The notes below the pieces were generated by a model. The model ran no database searches. It was not told the DNA's origin and saw only the letters and a list, made by a program, of their open reading frames with translations. The position numbers and the translations under genes are program-made. This document shows positions 10,701 to 20,663 of a stretch of DNA of 64,000 nucleotides, piece after piece. How positions within the stretch are numbered: position 1 is the stretch's first letter; every line of letters starts with the position of its first letter. The DNA is from Micrasema longulum (Eukaryota > Arthropoda > Insecta > Trichoptera > Brachycentridae): the NCBI GenBank assembly GCA_022494885.1, contig JAGVSM010002669.1:62001-126000 (forward strand). The letters are read 5' to 3'.

Positions 10701-13700
10701 GATGCCAGTGTCAATCAGGATTAGTAAGGATTAATGGTGCTTGCGTCTTAGCATCAGAATGTAAGAAAACTGGAATATAATATAATAAATGTGGGTCTCG
10801 AAGATTTGTAGCGCCAACTTTTGGAGGAGGGATTACTTTGTGTAAGACTATGAAAGAGTGGCTCTGCATGATGTATTTTTCTTGTAGGAGAACAGTGCAT
10901 ATTTTAACCACTACTACCATCACGCCATTTCCCCGTAGGTGTAGGCAGAGAGAATGGACCGCCACACACGTCTATCATGGCATACATTACACAGCTAGCT
11001 TCTTCCACATTTATACATCTTGTCATACATACCAAGCCAATTTCTGTCTGTATTTTGACATGACCAGACTTAAGATTTTGGTTTATCTGGTCATGCCACG
11101 TCTTCCTTGGTCGTCCTCGTCTCATTTTACCGTTCATTTTCGCCATATATACCTGTTTTACCATTCTTTCGTCGTTCATTCGTTCTACGTGATATTAAAA
11201 AAAATATCATATTTCAAAAAATTCAAAATTAGCAAATAGAACCGAAGGGCATGTACGACAAGATGTATAAATGTGGAAGAAGCTAGGAATACATGCCAGG
11301 ATAGACGTGTGTGGCGGTCCATTCTCTCTACCTTGCTCCACGGGGAAATAGCGTGATGGTAGTAATAGGTATTCGTAGTATGTGATATTTCCCTATCGTT
11401 AGAGAAAATACATTGTCAAAGATTTTATTTCATTTATTTTGAATCTTGATTACTCTAATAATAAAAAATAACAAGTACTTATGTTTGAATTTTGATAATT
11501 TTTTTATTTATAAATGTTTTTTCCTATTTCACATTTAAAAATCTTAACTGCCTTTTGTGCAAATGAATTTTCTGACTTCTGTCTGATCGTTACATTTTCT
11601 CTGGTATTGTGATCATGTTCATGTTGGCTTTAAGAGTTTTTTTTTTTGAATTAATGTTTTAAAATATTATTTGCTCGTGTTTTAGTACGTTTAATAACTC
11701 CTTTTATTCCCCTATTGTTTGCAGTACTGCTATAAAAGCGTTCAGAAAAGCAGCCCAGATAATGGTACTTTCGGTTATTGTTAAATAAATATTATCATGT
11801 TCTTCCCCTTAGGTTGTCCATCCAACACAACAATTGTGGAATGTGCAGCTCCTTGTGATGACACTTGCACTACTGTAGCAGCTCCGAGTTGCGTTTTTGA
11901 GTGCCCCAAGAGAACGTGTATCTGTTACCCAGGATATGTCCGAGAGAACGGAATATGTATCCTAAAGGACGAATGTCGTAAATACTTTTCTACTTTTTTT
12001 ATAAAAATCTGCTTTCACTATTGAAATTGTTATTTTTGGACCTAGTTAACTCTTTAAAGACTGTGCTATAAAATTCCTTTAGACGCTGTAATTCCTGTAA
12101 CATCGTGTCACCTCAAGCAAAAGACAGAATATTATAAAGTTCAGACATTTGAAACAAAAACATATAGACATACTGTTTGATTTAAATTTATTTCAACAGA
12201 GAGGGAAAATTTTTTGAGAAGGGAATATGGAAGTCTAGGCATTTACAGGGCTTATGACCTGTCATTGGCTGGTTTAAGTGGCCACTTTACACACTGTGTA
12301 ACATTCACCATTCTGCCCAAGTTTGAACATCCACATTTCCTCAACTCTTCCATCTGTTGACTTTTGTGAAGTAAAAGAGCTGAAACCTTTATCACTGTTT
12401 GATGATTGCTTTTATACCTTTATACTGTTTGATGATTGCTTTTCCTTAATTTGTAAAAAAAAAATATATAATTTAGGCCTGTCGGTGTCGGCCTCGTGGT
12501 GCAATAGTCAGCGCGTTTGCCTAGCTTGCAAAATAGTCTCGGGTACGATTCCCGGCTTGGTTAAAATAAAATATTAATTTAAAAATGTGTTTTTAGACTA
12601 TAATATCTGAAGTGTAAGACTGATCATCTAACCTTCATGTAACAAAAAAATATCAAGATAAGCTACAATTGTTCTACCAATGCAGTGCCTTATGCAAAAT
12701 TTGTTGTGGGAAGGGATAGATGATTTGTGTTTTACTAAAATGTATAAAGGTTTGTAAGATCTCTTATCTGGGTCATAAGATCCTCAAACTTATACTTATA
12801 GGCAAGATTAAGGGGCAACGTGGAAGAAGGCAAACGTCTTGGTTGCGCAACATAAGACTCTGGACCGGAATGAGATGTGTGGAAGAGTTGTTCTGGGCAG
12901 CGCAAAACAGAGAGGTCTTTTTAGAAGTGATTGTCAACGTCGGGGACACCTGATATGGCACAGGAAGAAGAAGATAGCAACATAAATTAAAAATCATAAA
13001 TACGCCGGTCATATAACTAGCGCGCACTCCCGCTTACTGCCAATAACCGACTGATACAGAATCGTCTCAATCTTTCTTTTTATTGGCAATATTTTCATGC
13101 TCTTTCTTCTGCAGTAAAACAGATTTATTGTGATATTGGCATCACTTTCATTCCTATAAAATTATTCTTCGCATAGTGAGGATAAATGTTTGCACAAATT
13201 TTACTTTCCAAATCTGATGTGAAAATGTTTATTTGAAGATTGCAAAAAACACAAATTCATTTCTTAAACAAATAAGAATGCTATATCAAGTCTTGTATCC
13301 TATCTAGGCTCGTGATACTCCACACCCGCACAAGAGTTGAGGGTTTGTGCAGTGGACTGTAATAATCGCTTACAGATTTATTCAATCTTGTTTCGAAACA
13401 ATCGCGTTCGCCTATCAACAGGTGACATGTGTACACGTGATTTGAATATGCTTGTCTTCTGACGTAAAACAAAATGGCAACATTATAATAAACTTAAACG
13501 TATTCAAACTCACTCCCTCTTTTAGCTGCACCTACGTCATGCTCCGGTCCCAATGAGGTTCTGAGCAAATGCAAAAACCCCTGCCCCAAGACTTGCAGCC
13601 AGATTACATCAGGAATTCCTGGTCCGGATTGCGTAATGCCGAACCCTTGCAAACCAGGATGCAACTGCATTACCGGATATGTCAGGGACAGTAGCAATAT

Positions 13701-16700
13701 CTGCGTAAAGGAAAGTGACTGCCGTAAGTAGATACATCATTTTAGACAATGAAGATATATTAAAATGATGTCATATTTCGCATGCTCGCAGAACGTCTTT
13801 TAATATAATTTTGCGTACTCGATTTAAGAGTTCAAAGCGATTTTCCGTAGGTAATTTTGATTTGAGTAAATACAGGAAAACTTCGAGTGTCCGTTAGAGC
13901 CGAAAGTCCGTTATACACGGTTTTTCAGGGCCAGACCGCGAAATTTCAGAGGAGTATTCCTCATGGTAAGCTTTAAAAAAATCCTTGTAAAATTTTTCCA
14001 AAAAGTCAGTAAAAAAAAAGAAAAATTGCATTCTCAAAATGTAGTAAATCCTTAATTTCTCGGACAAGCAATCCCTCCACAAACCTCTATCTCTCTCCTA
14101 CCCAGCCGCTTCCCCTGTTTGCGTCTGGTGCGTATCGCTTCGTTGGTCAAGTACGTTTTTATCGCATTTTTTATCGGGGAGGGGTAGGGTTTGCGGAAAA
14201 AAATTTGTTGCCTGCCCCCGAAAACCCGTATATGATTTTCTGTTTTTTTTTCTTTTATATATATTTTTATTATAAACCTTATTATGTTTAAAATTTGATT
14301 TACTTTTTATATTAATTTTTAAAGTTCTCGTATACTTTTTATTTCAAACTTTTGTTTTATTTAAACTTTTTTTTTTTTTTTTAAATATTATGTTATATAA
14401 TTTTTAGGCTTGATTATTGTTCCTTAGTTTTGAGTGCAAATATGTAGTTAATAAAAAAAATAAAAAAAAATAAAATAAAAAAAAACACAAAGAAAATTCT
14501 ATTTATTGTCTTCGGACACTCGTCGTGAAGTGACGTTGCTGTTTAATATCGACACACATGCTTTCGGTAATCCTGCTTTGAAAAAGAAATCAAGTTTTGT
14601 TTGCATCTTGAAGTTTGCTGTTTTTTCATAATCAACTCTCCAAAATTACTAAAGTGCGTATAATATAGTCAACCTACACGTAATTGTATCAGCGAATTCC
14701 CTAATATACTATCGCTCCGGCTAGGTGCAGTCTACGAGCATTATGTCTCAAATTCCTAGAATTTGAGCTAGATGTATGACATGATTATCATAGCCGCTAA
14801 AAATTGATTACATGCGGCGACACTTGTATATAAGCATTTTACATTTGACCGGATTTTTCGTTCGTTGTATCCGAAGTTTGTTAAATAAAGGTCCTATATA
14901 GAGATTTAACTGAACTGTGTTTTAGAATTTGAGTAACAAATCGTACATACCAGTACCAGTGGTTATCTTCAAAGTCTGGCAAATGTTTGTCATAAGTAAA
15001 GAAAACATTTTAGTTATTAACCAAGCTGTTTTTAAATTTGTTGCAACTGGTTGAGAAAGCTGTGCCGTCTATTCTGCTCTCTTAGAGACATTCTGGATAT
15101 TGACACTCTCAGAAGTGTGTACTTTGCTCTGTTTCAATCCACGCAACCTATGGAATACCTGGCTGGGGGGGTTGTGCTGCATCCATTTTAAAGCCTCTCA
15201 TAATTTCACAGAAATTATATTCCGGCGCCCTCCAACATACCCGTCAGAACAGTTGTTCTAATACATGAAGGTGCTGGATATGAGACAACTGTACCCAAAA
15301 GAAACGCTTACACACTTCTGGTCGGAGAGGCATCTCTCGTTTATAGCACTGAGAGTGTTCAATATTTTGGAAGAGCGTATTAAGCTCTCAAGGACAAAAT
15401 TTATTTTCAAGAGAGTAGTAAAGGACTGGATTTTCCTTATTGGGAGGGATTTGAGTGGGAATCTCTTTGATGATTTTCCAAATGTTTAAGTTTACTGTTC
15501 ACCATATTGATGTGCCATATATATATATATATAAATGTTTTTTTTTTTAAATATTTTTTATTTTTCTGATCCTATATTTGTGGTGATATACTCATGTGTC
15601 AGTGTTAACTAATTGCTAGTCCCATCTCAACACAGGTCTTTTAGTCCCTTGGAGTTGGGACTTATGTCTCAAATAATGTACAATAAACGTATGTATTTAA
15701 ATAAATTTACAATTTATTTTTATTTATATTTACAGCTCCTAGCTGTCCAGGCCCTAATGAGATTTATGTCTCCTGCAAAAACCCTTGCCCTCTGACCTGC
15801 AAAACTGTCAAAGGTAATGAACCAGCTCCACAATGCTCACTCCCTGACCCTTGCCCAGGAGGGTGTAACTGTAAGGAAGGCTTCGTAAGGGGTGACGCTG
15901 GTGCTTGTATCAAAATTAGCGCGTGCCGTACGTATTTTTTATATATTATTTCTATACCGTATGATTTTAAGTTTTTTTTAATTTCAGGAAGAATATTGAT
16001 CATGGTTAATGTATTGTTTATATTTAAATCAATAACATTGTCGTTAGACATTTTACTAAATTTTATTAAATATTTGTATTTAACCGAGTTTTCTATGTCT
16101 ACCGGTTTCGAGATGTACCCGTCTCTTCATGAGGACATCATTGAAACCAACATGCAAAACCCACTGTTCACCTTCACCATAGTTGTTACACAAAAATATA
16201 AAACCAACATAACTTGCATTTTAATAAGCAACCCTTACATGCGCTGATTAGGTTATAAAAATATTTTATTGTGGGATAAATAGTTGATAAAAGAGGGTGA
16301 AATAATAGGAGGGGCGTGAGTTTACTAAGTAAAGAGTGACCATTAGAGTGGAACATCGTTTAATGGGCAATACTGAAAGGTTGTTTGATTATTGGTCAAA
16401 GGAACATTATTATTTAAAGTTTCCTAATGTGAAACATTTTCATATCATTTACATTTAACCATTTTTTACTATGTAAGATTTTAACTTTATCTTTATTTAA
16501 GTCGTGAATTGATCACGCGAATTGCGAATTCGAAGAAATTGTTATTGTGAAGACAATGTTCTTTAACACAAATATAAAAAAAGAATCTTGCTGTTCTTTC
16601 AATGCAAACTGAACGACAAGAAATTCAATTTCAAAAACCTGAATTATTTTATTTGACTATTTCTATCTTAATTATGAAGCATTAATTTACCAATATTGTT

Positions 16701-18759
16701 ATTTGTTTAAAAAACTGGTTTGATATTATTTGGTAGAAATTCGGATACATTTGTGGATATTGTATTTACGTAAAGAATTCTTCTCCATTTGTTTTCATTA
16801 TTTGTATTATTATAATTACTGCTGACAGGATATAATAATTGCTTGATCGATTCTTTCTTTAGTTTTCTATTAAAAATAATATTTACCAAATCAATATTAT
16901 ATCCATTATTAAAAGCAATTTTTTTTATTAAATTTAATTCATTTTCGAAGTTAGGTTTAGAAAGAAAAACATTTTTAAACAATGCAATATTGAATGGAAT
17001 GCGGAATGTTTTTGAGAAGTAAGGTGTATGGATGAGTTATCAATAACAAAAATCAAATGGAATTCCATATTTTCCGAAAACCAACTTACAAGGATATGGT
17101 ATTAGGAAAAATATTTTACATTAGAAAAGCTTTCAAAAATGATGTCCCTTTGATCAATTATGACGGTCTCTTCATACAATGTACGTGCTTGAGTGACAAA
17201 ACGTCAAAATTGAATGCGGTTCGGGACGAATAAGGGGCGTGATCAATGCATTGAAGCATTTTCGAGGAAATAAAAAATTACGAATACAACAATATTTTTT
17301 TACTCCCAAGTATTTCATAATATGAATTAATTAGTATATTAATATTTATTATTTCATAATTGTTCAAAAAAGTTCGTGATATTTCCCTATTATGGCTCTT
17401 CCAGGCTAGCAACTGCCAAATTGTACTACCCATCAATTTCCAGTAGACCTATCAACAGCTTGCCCACCACATACCGCACAACGCATCTGAGGACATAAGT
17501 CTCCTTGGCGGTGCCCACATACACGGAAAATTTGCTCTTTGTCAAACGAGAAAAGCTGCCTGAAGGAGCTCTCTGAAATCTGGTAGTCTTAGCATCTTTG
17601 TGCTGAAAGAAAGTAATCCAGAAGTACATAATATGTACTTCATTGGATTGAGAAGAGAGGGAAGTAAATTCTTCACTGACTGGGATTAAATTGATGGCAC
17701 ATGACCAATTTGCCGAAGAATTAAAAATGAAACGAAACTTTTTAAAATACTTGAAATGCTTTTTGGAAGCCGCCAGATCTGTATATCCGACAGGACCTAT
17801 AACAGGGCCACGGATAGTAGCGAGAAGCTCCATTCGGTAATCATAGAGAAGGGGAAAGGGACAAGACCACAGGATGTGTTCAGAAGATTGGTTAGGATAT
17901 CCGCAGCAGCACAAAGGGGAGTCAATAATTTTAAAAACAAATCATTTTTGATTAAATTTACCACGAGCTGATAAAAACTGCGTAGTCCCAGTGATCGGGG
18001 ATAACCCAAGAAGATTTTAAGCGTTGACGGATTGAAGGTAAAAAAATAAAGGTAACCCTCCCTGAAGGGGAAGATTACCACCGCGATTGCCAAGCATTAA
18101 GAAGAAGCATTTAAGAGAAGAGACCTATCAACAGCATCGTCACTATAAACAGCCTTTAAACGTCGATGAATCACAATAGGAGTCACTTTTTCAGCAGCTT
18201 ACCCACCACATACGGCACACCGCATCTGAGGACATAAGTCTCCTTGGCGGTGCCCACATACACGGAAAATTTGCTCGTTGTCAAACGAGAAAAGCTGGCC
18301 GAAGGAGCTCTCTGTAATCTAGTAGCCCTAGCATCTTTGTGCTGAAAAAAAGTAATCCAGAAGTACATAATAATATGTACTTCATTGGTTTGAGAAAAGC
18401 GGGAAGTGAATTTTTCACTTTTTCAGCAATTAAAAATTCGATAACAGCACGCTGTTTAACTCACGTTGACATAGTACTAAAACACGTCCCCATACTTCTG
18501 CTTCTCAAAATATACTGAATGAACGCAACGCCTTCAAATCCGCGCATGCGTATATAAAAGGAATGTTACTTCCACATGCCACTTTGCACGTTTCTGAAGG
18601 TCATTTCGTTCGCGTTCGACAAATATGCGTGCATTAGTTTTAAGCCCATCCTAGCCACTTACAACTTCTTAAAAAAAATGTTTTAGTATACAACATAAAT
18701 TATGTACGTAGTGTATGTGCAACTAAAATAATTTTATTTATTTATTTACAGCAAAATAA
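4661..18759 (+). CDS. Gene B: secreted six-TIL-domain protease inhibitor with Pro/Thr/Lys linker (8 coding exons)
   Basis: Joining 4661-4721, 7028-7432, 9329-9529, 10560-10760, 11813-11977, 13526-13723, 15736-15927 and 18752-18759 gives 1431 nt, or 476 aa plus stop. All junctions are phase 1. Layout: signal peptide about 1-16, Pro/Thr/Lys linker about 21-94, then TIL domains at about 97-155, 161-222, 227-290, 291-344, 350-410 and 414-474, ending in PK. TIL proteins block serine (and in some insects metallo-) proteases through an exposed loop held by five disulfides. A secreted role in haemolymph, gut or silk is inference. Introns hold many transposon fragments. Gene C is a close paralogue with a different exon set. 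Gene models rest on splice consensus and paralogue comparison. Confidence 0.85.
4935..5126. repeat. 9-bp minisatellite (ATTTATTTT)n
   Basis: About twenty copies of a 9-bp unit run without interruption, with a variant unit (TTCATTTTA) at the left end. The period is a multiple of three, so both strands stay open (IYF or NKI repeats). Neither is likely to be a protein. It abuts the 3' end of an inverted SINE and probably grew from that SINE's A/T-rich tail. A run of 12 or more G lies just left, near 4892-4905. Confidence 0.85.
5133..5293 (-). mobile_element. tRNA-derived SINE, family 1
   Basis: The reverse complement begins GGCGGCCTCTGTGGTGCAGT and contains a pol III B box-like GGTTCGATTCC and an A box-like segment. 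Two further copies lie at 39922-40090 and 43553-43735 on the + strand. The tail merges with the 9-bp minisatellite. Confidence 0.8.
5349..5830 (-). mobile_element. LINE 3' end with (AGT)n tail
   Basis: The minus strand encodes DESRVNAVEMRSLRRMCG and then RWFGHVERMDDERM, a well-known C-terminal tail of insect non-LTR retrotransposons. The element ends in a trinucleotide run (ACT on + at about 5349-5376). Other tails of the family lie at 7860-8240 and 10905-11190 (minus) and, inverted, at 11228-11368. Confidence 0.75.
6060..6310. repeat. Three spaced copies of a CTCTGTAGCTGC repeat
   Basis: A core close to GCGCTCTGTAGCTGCGAGACATG appears near 6072, 6176 and 6278, at about 102-bp spacing, each followed by CTAGA-type sequence. 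Reverse-complement copies occur at 57484-57640 and 58015-58065. This suggests a transposon with subterminal tandem units. Confidence 0.6.
6320..7027. other. Gene B intron 1, 3' part
   Basis: AT-rich intron without recognisable elements. The last 150 bp resemble the gene C intron before 27174, as expected for paralogues. Confidence 0.45.
7028..7432 (+). CDS. Gene B exon 2: Pro/Thr/Lys linker plus TIL domain 1
   Basis: The acceptor is TACTATAG at 7020-7027 and the donor after 7432 is GTAAGT. Residues about 42-94 are a run of roughly eleven four-residue units of the PTK type (such as APTK, PPTK, SPTK). The stretch is Thr-rich and likely O-glycosylated and extended. The TIL domain follows at residues 97-155, with CGDPCPTTC in the middle. 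Its Cys5-Cys6 loop is PAI, predicting Ala at P1. In this TIL class small P1 residues suit elastase- or subtilisin-like targets. The silkworm subtilisin inhibitors of the BmSPI38/39 type are a plausible functional parallel, by family knowledge only. Gene C exon 2 is nearly identical in the TIL part but has fewer linker units. Confidence 0.88.
7860..8240 (-). mobile_element. Degraded LINE 3' tail
   Basis: It starts with a short (ACT)n run and CATCATGCC and matches the 5349-5830 element in the same orientation with many substitutions and no intact frame. It lies in gene B intron 2. Confidence 0.6.
8241..9328. other. Gene B intron 2, remainder
   Basis: AT-rich sequence with no element or RNA that I can name. 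Overlapping short minus frames at 8298-8554 show no domain. Confidence 0.4.
9329..9529 (+). CDS. Gene B exon 3: TIL domain 2
   Basis: The 201-nt phase 1-1 exon has acceptor TTTTAG and donor GTAAGT. It encodes residues 156-222 with all ten cysteines, a CGDPCPVSC core and a Cys5-Cys6 loop of PAV (predicted P1 Ala). It resembles TIL domain 1 and is probably a duplicate of that domain without the linker. No counterpart was found in gene C between its exons at 27536 and 30121, so the exon was either gained in B or lost in C. Confidence 0.88.
9530..10559. other. Gene B intron 3
   Basis: AT-rich intron with a (TA)n stretch near 9890-9930. No element or RNA gene is recognised. Confidence 0.4.
10560..10760 (+). 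CDS. Gene B exon 4: TIL domain 3, long-loop type b
   Basis: The acceptor is CTTTTCAG and the donor GTAAGA. Domain type b has a long Cys4-Cys5 segment (DSYLLGLIRE) and a nine-residue Cys5-Cys6 loop, PAPPEEGIP, instead of three residues. This unusual reactive loop is shared with two exons of gene C. The exon ends with GAAT, so the last cysteine codon is split and completed by GT from exon 5. Reading through the donor gives ECKKTGI and a stop at 10778-10780, with AATAAA just after, so an alternative short form is possible. The overall look recalls insect metalloproteinase-inhibitor-type TIL domains, but that assignment is uncertain. Confidence 0.87.
10905..11368. mobile_element. Inverted pair of LINE tails (foldback)
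   Basis: Positions 10905-11190 carry the LINE tail in minus orientation (frame MNDERMVKQVYMAKMNG on the complement). Positions 11228-11368 carry the 3' part again in + orientation (GGACCGCCAC against GTGGCGGTCC). The two arms could pair into a hairpin inside gene B intron 4. Confidence 0.7.
11813..11977 (+). CDS. Gene B exon 5: TIL domain 4, short type c
   Basis: The acceptor is CCCCTTAG. The first bases GT complete the last cysteine of domain 3 and the next codon is Cys1 of this domain, so the protein reads CC at the junction. It is a compact 54-residue domain with ten cysteines. The Cys5-Cys6 loop is VFE, predicting Phe at P1 and hence a chymotrypsin-like target. The donor is GTAAAT. Gene C exon 4 is very similar, with the same VFE loop. 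Confidence 0.87.
12182..12480 (+). repeat. Dispersed repeat copy (GCTGGTTTAAGTGGCCAC family)
   Basis: The segment holds GAGGGAAAAT, GGAATATGGAAGTCTAGGC and GCTGGTTTAAGTGGCCACTT in order. The same order appears at 22060-22190 and 42380-42600, and as the reverse complement at 42895-42990, 44335-44470 and 59640-59770. It is probably a non-autonomous transposon. Confidence 0.65.
12483..12722 (+). mobile_element. tRNA-derived SINE, family 2
   Basis: The head reads GGCCTCGTGGTGCAATAGTC with a B box-like GGTACGATTCCC. The body contains AAGTGTAAGACTGATCATC and CAATGCAGTGCC. Other copies lie at 20664-20870, 32222-32455, 38520-38775, 46390-46560, 47365-47545 and 63110-63290. Confidence 0.78.
12730..12965 (+). 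mobile_element. LINE 3' tail
   Basis: A frame reads KIKGQRGRRQTSWLRNIRLW and later EELFWAAQNRE, the (G)RRRTSWLRN C-terminal signature of insect LINEs. The frame breaks just before the 3' end. Confidence 0.65.
13526..13723 (+). CDS. Gene B exon 6: TIL domain 5, type d
   Basis: The acceptor is CTCTTTTAG and the donor GTAAGT. It encodes residues 345-410 with ten cysteines and a five-residue Cys5-Cys6 loop, VMPNP. It is related to exon 7. The matching exon in gene C survives only as fragments on both sides of a hAT insertion (32104-32126 and 33331-33365). Confidence 0.87.
13724..14929. other. Gene B intron 6, 5' part
   Basis: Positions 13760-13860 align with 33370-33460 in gene C, which marks the intron as homologous. 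The rest is AT-rich, with poly(T) and poly(A) runs near 14240-14490. No gene is seen. Confidence 0.45.
14930..15710 (+). mobile_element. LINE 3' end with conserved 3'UTR
   Basis: Fragments read LRSVYFALFQS near 15105-15137 and VLDMRQLYPKE at 15268, typical of the region after the reverse transcriptase of non-LTR elements. The 3'UTR (ACTCATGTGTC, GGAGTTGGGACTTATGTCTC) recurs at 47560-47730 and 63565-63690. Confidence 0.65.
15736..15927 (+). CDS. Gene B exon 7: TIL domain 6, type d
   Basis: The acceptor is TATTTACAG and the donor is the weaker GTACGT. It encodes residues 411-474 with ten cysteines and a Cys5-Cys6 loop of SLPDP. Its similarity to exon 6 (PGPNE / SGPNE start, KNPCP core) suggests a local exon duplication. 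No counterpart was found in gene C. Confidence 0.86.
16080..16650 (-). repeat. Inverted copy of the 3460-4060 repeat
   Basis: The reverse complement follows 3460-4050 over several segments (for example GGTTGTTTGATTATTGGTCA against the complement of 3729-3748). A further partial copy lies at about 17030-17260. No coding frame is seen. Confidence 0.5.
17420..18430 (-). mobile_element. LINE C-terminal fragment with internal duplication
   Basis: The minus strand encodes CCCGYPNQSSEHILWSCPF, a Cys/His motif like the C-terminal zinc knuckle of R1-type non-LTR elements. The segment at about 17455-17670 is repeated at 18193-18410, an offset of about 738 bp. It lies in gene B intron 7. Confidence 0.6.
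18752..18759 (+). CDS. Gene B exon 8: terminal mini-coding segment (PK stop)
   Basis: After the acceptor TTTACAG, the bases CA complete a Pro codon left by exon 7, then AAA and the stop TAA follow. The same eight bases CAAAATAA follow the acceptor in gene C at 38977. The exon continues as 3'UTR to 18817, where GTAAGT opens a 3'UTR intron. Confidence 0.75.
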
Positions 18760-18817
18760 TCTTCTGCGGATAATTCTTCACGAGGATAATAGAACGCCAT
18801 CGAAGTGAAAACAGATA
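18760..18817 (+). other. Gene B 3'UTR part 1, before a 3'UTR intron
   Basis: Noncoding continuation of exon 8 ending at the donor GTAAGTTG. It aligns with 38985-39054 of gene C. The stop lies about 58 nt before the junction. Confidence 0.55.
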
Positions 18818-19951
18818 GTAAGTTGATTATTTTATTTTTATATTTAGTTATTACAACAGTGTTGCTGGACATGCGAAGAATACCTTGGTCAACCAGACGC
18901 ACCAACGCCACGCCTCAATTCTTAAAGAACGGAAGCTGATGGATAGACTCTCGAAATGAAGATTGCCTGGTGAAGGTAAATAGAAGGAAGAAAAGAAGGA
19001 AGGAGGTCTCCCATGTGCTAGTTGGACCTGATAAAAACTGCAGCTTTCAGAAATTAGATAATTCAAAATACACGAAAACCTTGTATGTGTATTCCGCTGA
19101 GATCTCATCTTGTAGTCTTATGACCAGAAATGCGCCAATGACTCATTTAAAAACATTCATCTTATATCCAGTACCTTCATAAATAAGGAAGTTCAGTGTT
19201 AGAGGAAACTGGACATAAAAAAATAAATTCTTACTTGTGGTAATAATTCAAGCATTTAATTGAAAAAATGGTTTGAATACAAATTTACTACTTTAAAACG
19301 TAATAGGCTCTTGTGAACAGGTTTTTAAAATAACCTATAAATTTTAGCGCTGTTACATCACTGTGGCAACCGGCAACAGATTCCCGGTTCCCGGTAGCTA
19401 TGTTCTTCGATGTTCAGAGTATTATGACGCTTAGCGGGCAGCTCAAATAATTTGTTTTTATAACTTTTCGGGGTTCAACTTTTAAATGCCAGACGCACTT
19501 ACTTACCTGAACTTCTGACATTGCGGGTGGTGTAATTTCGATGTTTCGGGGTGGATTTTTTAAATTACAGAATTTAAAAAAATATATAACAAAACCGATA
19601 TTACGATACACTAAAAAAAATGTTTTTTGCTTAAAAATATAGTCTACTAACATTTTTTTAACCCAATGAAATTCCTCATTGGAATATTGTCTCATATGTA
19701 GAACTGTTGATTTCCCAAATAAAATAAAATAAATAAATAAATAATAAATAAATAGACTTGCTCAAAAACCTGCACTACAATTTTTAATTCCATCTTTTGT
19801 TTGAAATATATTTCTCTAATTCATTTATTTGTTAATTTTGCAGAACTAGTGTAATTTCGTATTTTATTTAAACTTTCAAATAAATAGATAAATAGCTGCA
19901 TCATTTAAAAATCTATTGCATTACTAATATGTTTTTTTTTGTCAATTTCAG
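18818..19951. other. Gene B 3'UTR intron
   Basis: It runs from donor GTAAGT to acceptor TTTCAG. It contains at 19053-19180 the sequence shared with the left edge of the window. Otherwise it is AT-rich without a recognisable gene. Confidence 0.45.
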
Positions 19952-20040
19952 AATATCTTTCTCTGTCCATCTTTGAAGGATGCCTTATTTTGTGTGAATG
20001 TATTTTCTGCTATAAAATAAATGTATATACCAAAATAACA
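19952..20040 (+). terminator. Gene B last 3'UTR exon and poly(A) signal
   Basis: The acceptor TTTCAG at 19946-19951 is followed by AATATCTTT, conserved with gene C at 40795. AATAAA lies at 20016-20021. The match in both paralogues supports a spliced 3'UTR. Confidence 0.55.
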
Positions 20041-20663
20041 AATTAATCCTTATTTATTTATTTACGAAATTACATATATAAGTACGTCCGGTCGAGGCGT
20101 GCTTCAATGATTACTGAAAAACCATTACCTTACTGTAAAAAAAGCATTTAATGTTATTTCAATAAGATAGTGAAAAATTCTTTTTTTAATAACAGAAGGG
20201 TTGCAAAAAATATTATTCGATGAAATTTCTTTAGAAAATAATTGGTAAAATTGTCTTTCCTTTCTTTTTGTTTTTATTTATCCTTCTTGGCTAATTAGTT
20301 AAGTCCGTGTCCGGGCAAAATTAAGAATCCAGTACTGTGTTCAAAATGTAATCGGAGATCTGGACGAATTTTGACGTGATGGGAATGATCTCGGGTTGAA
20401 ATCCTTAACAAAAACATTTTCGACATTTACGGGGACTACTTGTAATTGGCTGGTTTATATGATCGCTGTAATAGTGTAACATTTATTATTCTGTCGTAAT
20501 TAAACATTCATTTTTCTTAAAATATTCCATGTGGGGTGGACTCTCCTGGGTGAACAGAGTCCGAAACGATGACGTTCTCCGACGAATGAAAAAAGATAAA
20601 GAAGTAATGAAGACCATATTGTTAAATGGACATAAAATTTTGTAACTAAATTTGATACAAGTA
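20041..20663. other. Intergenic DNA between B and C
   Basis: AT-rich, with no feature I can name. Confidence 0.4.
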
